NCBI GenBank assembly: GCA_965231165.1
Contig: OZ246421.1
Location: 1,612,001-1,676,000, forward strand
Origin: Micavibrio_C sp965231165
Lineage (GTDB): Bacteria; Pseudomonadota; Alphaproteobacteria; Micavibrionales; Micavibrionaceae
Direction: 5' to 3'
Length of the DNA stretch: 64,000 bases
A program made the position numbers and the translations under genes. Positions 60,675 through 64,000 of this stretch are shown piece after piece. Every line of letters starts with the position of its first letter. The first letter of the stretch is position 1. Below the pieces are notes generated by a model. That model saw only the letters and a program-made list of their open reading frames with translations. It was not told where the DNA came from and searched no databases.

Positions 60675-61058
60675 TTATTTCGGACGTTTCGCGCCGTAGT
60701 GCGAACGGCTCTGCTTACGGTCTTTAACGCCTTGCGTATCCAGCGAACCGCGCAGGATGTGGTAACGAACACCCGGCAAGTCTTTCACACGACCACCGCG
60801 TACCAGAACAACGGAGTGTTCCTGCAGGTTGTGGCCTTCGCCCGGGATGTAGCAAATAACTTCCTGACCGGTGGTCAGACGAACCTTCGCAACCTTACGA
60901 AGAGCGGAGTTCGGCTTCTTCGGGGTCGTTGTATATACACGTGTGCAAACGCCGCGACGTTGCGGGTTGCCTTTCAGAGCCTTGTTCTTTTTGGCCTTCA
61001 TGGCCTTTTTGCCGCCGCGGTCACGCGGTTGACGGATCAATTGCTGTATCGTTGGCAT
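60675..61058 (-). CDS. rpsL: 30S ribosomal protein S12
   Basis: 127 residues. PTIQQLIRQPR, TTTPKKPNSALRKVAKVRL and VRGGRVKDLPGVRYHILRG. The lysines at the two sites where streptomycin resistance usually arises are wild type. First gene of the str operon; the leader from the predicted start at about 61340 is about 280 bases, in which I see no confident structure. Confidence 0.98.
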   Translation of the reverse strand: MPTIQQLIRQPRDRGGKKAMKAKKNKALKGNPQRRGVCTRVYTTTPKKPNSALRKVAKVRLTTGQEVICYIPGEGHNLQEHSVVLVRGGRVKDLPGVRYHILRGSLDTQGVKDRKQSRSHYGAKRPK

Positions 61059-61347
61059 TCAGCGCGCCCTTTTCTATCATCAATAATGTTGTCTTAGGAT
61101 GGTTGGCTATTGCGCTCATCTTGGTCGAGAAACCCATATCTGCGTCACTGGCGTGATCGCTTTGCGGGTCTCTTCCTCATTTTCGCGCGATTGCTCGCTC
61201 ATCTGCGGTCTTTCAAAGGGAACCCCCTTATCAGATCTCAGTGGATTGCGTCTAAGTCACCTACCTCGAATTTCTCTTTTTATATCAAGGATTTCCGAGT
61301 TTTTAGCTGTGCCTTACTGCCAATCCATCCATATGCAAACGTGGCGC

Positions 61348-61376
61348 AATATACGTATTGGGGATTCCTGAGTCAA
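61348..61376 (-). promoter_or_regulatory. Sigma70-like promoter of the str operon
   Basis: On the minus strand TTGACT (61376-61371), exactly 17 bases, then TATATT (61353-61348). Transcription would begin near 61340. The palindrome TGAGTCA (61369-61375) overlaps the -35 box and shares its core with the heptamer array directly upstream. Confidence 0.78.
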
Positions 61377-61411
61377 CGTTTTCTTTACGAAATCCTCAAT
61401 TATTTTAAATC

Positions 61412-61495
61412 TGACTCGAAAATGACCCGGTTTTGACTCGCGGATGACTCGCCCATGAATCGATAATGGCTGGTTTAGGCATTATTTTTGACCCG
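61412..61495. repeat. Helically phased TGACTCG heptamer array upstream of the str promoter
   Basis: TGACTCG-like heptamers start at 61412, 61423, 61434, 61445 and 61456 (TGACTCG, TGACCCG, TGACTCG, TGACTCG, TGAATCG), exactly 11 bp apart. A degenerate copy is at 61467 (TGGCTGG) and a further TGACCCG at 61489, still in the same 11-bp register. The array ends about 36 bp upstream of the -35 box. The bases between heptamers are not conserved, so this is a protein-site array, not a simple repeat. Confidence 0.8.
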
Positions 61496-61585
61496 CCCCA
61501 CTATTTACATAATTTTATAGCCTTGAAGATAGCCCTGTCTTTTGAAGGCAACACACTCTGCAATGTTAAACCATTGAAAATATTA

Positions 61586-62287
61586 TTATATTTCACGCTT
61601 CCAGCGTTCTCGATGGGGGATATCCGCCGGGACAAATTGGGCTAAAAACGCCTCAGACAGGCCGCCCTCGTTCGGGTTGCCCATGCCGCCGGTGCGGGTC
61701 AGCGCTGAACCCAGACGTTCGACGAAAGCCTGCATCACGCCCTTGTTCTTCAGGGCGCGGTCGGCGGCTTCGAACATCGGGGTTTTAATGATGGCAACCC
61801 CCTCACCTTTTGTGACACCGACAGTGTTGAAAGCCTCTTTCAGGCTGCGCGGGGACAGGCCGACGACGAATTTTAGTTTCTCGCCACCCATGAAGTTCAC
61901 GTAACTCATGAATTTAAACCATTCCTGCTGACCGCTTTCGGTAAATTCGCGGGCGATGGCCAGGTGGAAGGGTTTTACCCGTCCGGCCTTATCCAGAGTC
62001 CATGCCGGGACGAGTTGAAGCCCCTCTATATCGATCAGCACCACTTGGCCACGGTCGGCCTTGCGCAGCAGCGCCGCTGGTGTCAGGCGCATGCGTCCGG
62101 CAGCTTTGTCCAGCGGCAGCATGTCGTACTGTTGCAGCCCCCTGAGAGCGTCATCATAGAGGTTGCGATAAACTTCGGGTTTGGCGCGAACACGGGCTTT
62201 GCGCTCATCCAGAGTTGCAAGTTCGGCCAGTACGCGGGCCTCAAGTTCAGCAAAGGACTCGACGGCCTTAAAAATACGGTTTGTCAT
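61586..62287 (-). CDS. Protein of unknown function (233 aa)
   Basis: Soluble, charged. The N-terminal 45 residues are helical (SFAELEARVLAELATLDERK). The middle contains MRLTPAALLRKADRGQVVLI, which resembles a small DNA-binding or antitoxin-like helix pair, and a GGMGNPNEGGLSEAFLAQFV tail. No signal peptide. It lies between the str control region and a terminator that closes the ankyrin gene, so it has its own promoter. I do not recognise the family. Confidence 0.65.
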   Translation of the reverse strand: MTNRIFKAVESFAELEARVLAELATLDERKARVRAKPEVYRNLYDDALRGLQQYDMLPLDKAAGRMRLTPAALLRKADRGQVVLIDIEGLQLVPAWTLDKAGRVKPFHLAIAREFTESGQQEWFKFMSYVNFMGGEKLKFVVGLSPRSLKEAFNTVGVTKGEGVAIIKTPMFEAADRALKNKGVMQAFVERLGSALTRTGGMGNPNEGGLSEAFLAQFVPADIPHRERWKREI

Positions 62288-62344
62288 TTATGTCTTCCTG
62301 CTATGCCGCGATTAAAGGGCAAAGCGGATATCGGATCAACAGTT

Positions 62345-62377
62345 AAAAAGCCCCGGACGTTGCTGCCGGGGCTTTTT
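62345..62377 (-). terminator. Terminator after the ankyrin-repeat gene
   Basis: A 12-bp perfect stem AAAAAGCCCCGG / CCGGGGCTTTTT with a short loop, 16 bases after the ankyrin gene; symmetrical A/T runs make it bidirectional. Confidence 0.9.
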
Positions 62378-62392
62378 GAATATTGCGGGCTG

Positions 62393-64000
62393 CTACGCTG
62401 GTCCGGCGATAACGTATTGTTTACCTGAATCGCGATAACCATCGTAGTCAGCTGGCGTAGCGGATTTTTTTGCGGCGGGGAACCCCATGTTCATCGGCGT
62501 GTTGCCCCCTTTACCGACATGAATCTTTTCGATTCCCGTTTTGGTGGCTTCTGCTGCGAACAATTGGCACAATGTTGTCCATTGTTTATCGTTCATCTGG
62601 CTGGGCAGATATTCCAGAGAGTCGAGAACAAGTTCGCCTTTTTTTCCGCGCCATGCCCAGCTTTGGGCGACGACCTGATTGGTTTTGTTATTGCTTACGA
62701 TATAAAACGCGGATTTGGGTGACAGGAAACCGTGTGCCGCGCATTCACTTCCTCCTGCGCCCCCCATGTGTTGGCAACAGGCCGTAAAGGCCCCCAAGGC
62801 AAGCCCGCGCAAGTCGCCATCGGGCAGGCGGCGGAAGGTAAATCCTTCTTTGTCGAATTCTGCACCATCGATTGTAATGTTGGGTATAGCATCGACGGGC
62901 TTTCTGTTGTCGTTGGCCGCGTATGTGGCCTGGTATTTTTCCAGTACGATCAGGGCTTCGTTGAAATCATCATTATCCCAGCCGCATTCCATGCCCAGCG
63001 CAGCCAACGCGTGATTTTTCCGGGCATTGTCGAAAGCGAATTGAGCAACCTCGTCCTTGGTTTTTTGGAGGGACCAGAACCGGCCTGATGCATCCTGCAT
63101 CGGGCGTGGCAAGCGGTGCGAAAATTTGACCAGAGCGGCCATGCCCGGCCCGCATTGCAAAACCGCATCACCCCAGGCTTTCAAATCGGGCTTTTGATAT
63201 TTTTTAATATTCTGCGGTGTGGGAATAGCGATCATCTGCGTGATGTCGTGCAAGGGTTGTTTACCCTGCGTACCCCATTTTTCCAGATATTGCAGAACAC
63301 GTGATTCCGTACCCAGCAGGGCCGCAATATTGTACGAATACTTCCAACGCACATCTGCCGAAGATTCGCATAGGGCCCTGAATATATCCGTGGTGAATTC
63401 TTGCACATATCCCTCAGCCACAAAAATTTCCGAGAGGGCCGTTAATGTTGATGATTTGACGAGGTGCGGGTTCTTGCCCAATAAAGTGGGATGCACGGTT
63501 TCCATGTTATGCAAGCGACTCCACAGATCAAATTGCGCGATCTTCTCCTGAACACTGTCAGGCAGGGTGTTCTGATCCATGCCATATTCGCTCAGGAGTT
63601 TGAGGATGTTGCAATGACTGTTTTTCACCGCATTGTCCTTGATATATACGCCATTGGCGTGAATATCGGCTCCATTTTCAATCAATAAACGTACGATACC
63701 GACATGGCCGATCCTGGCGGATTGCCGCAATGCATATTCGCCACTGGCATGGATATCGGCGCCGTGTTTGATCAATAAACGCACGGCTTCAAGATGCCCG
63801 TTTTTAACAGATTCTAGCAGGGCTTCTTCATTACGGGCATGAACATCGGCGCCGTGTCTGATCAATAGACGCATGATGTCGGCATGGCCACTCATAGCAG
63901 CCGACCGCAGGGGGGCGTCATCGAAGGCATGGATATCAGCGCCATGTTTAATCAATAAGCGCATGATATTGATGTGACCATTTAAAGCGGCCCATTGTAT
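62393..64000 (-). CDS. Ankyrin-repeat protein with novel C-terminal domain, 5' truncated by window end
   Basis: The frame is open to base 64000, so the N-terminus is missing; 535 residues are visible. About five ankyrin repeats (core GHADIMRLLIRHGADVHA, period close to 30 residues, shorter than the usual 33) occupy the first 150. A helical middle follows. The last 150 residues form a separate domain (CCQHMGGAGGSECAAHGFLS, VAQSWAWRGKKGELVLDSLE, EATKTGIEKIHVGKG) with a possible acetyltransferase-like strand order. Such proteins can be secreted effectors or internal scaffolds; no signal is visible. Confidence 0.8.
   Translation of the reverse strand: MQWAALNGHINIMRLLIKHGADIHAFDDAPLRSAAMSGHADIMRLLIRHGADVHARNEEALLESVKNGHLEAVRLLIKHGADIHASGEYALRQSARIGHVGIVRLLIENGADIHANGVYIKDNAVKNSHCNILKLLSEYGMDQNTLPDSVQEKIAQFDLWSRLHNMETVHPTLLGKNPHLVKSSTLTALSEIFVAEGYVQEFTTDIFRALCESSADVRWKYSYNIAALLGTESRVLQYLEKWGTQGKQPLHDITQMIAIPTPQNIKKYQKPDLKAWGDAVLQCGPGMAALVKFSHRLPRPMQDASGRFWSLQKTKDEVAQFAFDNARKNHALAALGMECGWDNDDFNEALIVLEKYQATYAANDNRKPVDAIPNITIDGAEFDKEGFTFRRLPDGDLRGLALGAFTACCQHMGGAGGSECAAHGFLSPKSAFYIVSNNKTNQVVAQSWAWRGKKGELVLDSLEYLPSQMNDKQWTTLCQLFAAEATKTGIEKIHVGKGGNTPMNMGFPAAKKSATPADYDGYRDSGKQYVIAGPA

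Noticed and set aside
1..64000. CRISPR array, insertion sequence, rRNA or reverse transcriptase
   Set aside because: None was seen on either strand; the only regular repeat arrays are the 11-bp heptamers, the 8-bp repeat and the 67-bp duplication.

Overview
The window comes from an alphaproteobacterium of moderate G+C content. The evidence is an ATP12-type F1-ATPase assembly chaperone, the gene order rplQ / HtrA protease / RarA / FluC / RluC-like synthase / AsmA-like protein / ATP12, an adenylate kinase with a short lid, a split alpha operon without rpmJ or rpsD, and many CATCC-type extragenic palindromes. The exact order cannot be fixed by reading alone; a Micavibrio- or Rhodospirillales-like lineage is a guess. 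No rRNA, tRNA or CRISPR was seen.

Layout. 1-2226: a two-component system (truncated OmpR-type regulator plus sensor kinase) coupled to a DUF423 membrane protein. 2.4-4.1 kb: two lipoproteins and a small secreted protein. 4.1-11.1 kb: mostly minus strand, with a secreted HExxH protein overlapping a P-type Ca/cation ATPase, an RluA-type pseudouridine synthase, an unknown protein, a DUF2147 protein and an esterase. 11.2-16.1 kb: ribF, then ileS-lspA and a DUF3035 lipoprotein, ending at a terminator. 16.1-20.0 kb: a decayed accessory stretch holding a frameshifted MetA-like fragment, an 8-bp simple repeat, paired hairpins, three tandem secreted DUF1566-like paralogs (the middle one broken) and a C-terminal relic. 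It ends at an intact but divergent MetA-like gene. 21.0-27.8 kb: an M16 peptidase pair, a pentapeptide-repeat protein, mutL and a small membrane protein. 27.9-37.6 kb (minus strand): a tightly coupled housekeeping run from ATP12 up to a GT-C-like membrane protein.

37.7-61.5 kb (minus strand): the str-S10-spc-alpha ribosomal superoperon. It runs rpsL, rpsG, fusA, tuf, then S10 to S17, L14 to SecY-Adk, and S13-S11-RpoA-L17. Between adk and rpsM sits a roughly 3.5-kb accessory block with two paralogous GExH proteins, an orphan gene, and a phage-like gene pair behind a promoter that may give a leaderless mRNA. The alpha operon has its own strong promoter after this block. A small unknown gene is coupled to rpoA by a TAATG overlap. 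Its 3' end shows a 67-bp tandem duplication with a frameshift.

61.06-61.58 kb: the str control region, with a sigma70-like promoter (TTGACT-17-TATATT) preceded by an array of TGACTCG heptamers repeating every 11 bp. This is the most striking unexplained regulatory structure in the window. 61.6-64.0 kb: an unknown protein and the C-terminal part of an ankyrin-repeat protein cut by the window end.

All functional names rest on motifs and family resemblance read by eye. No database search was run.
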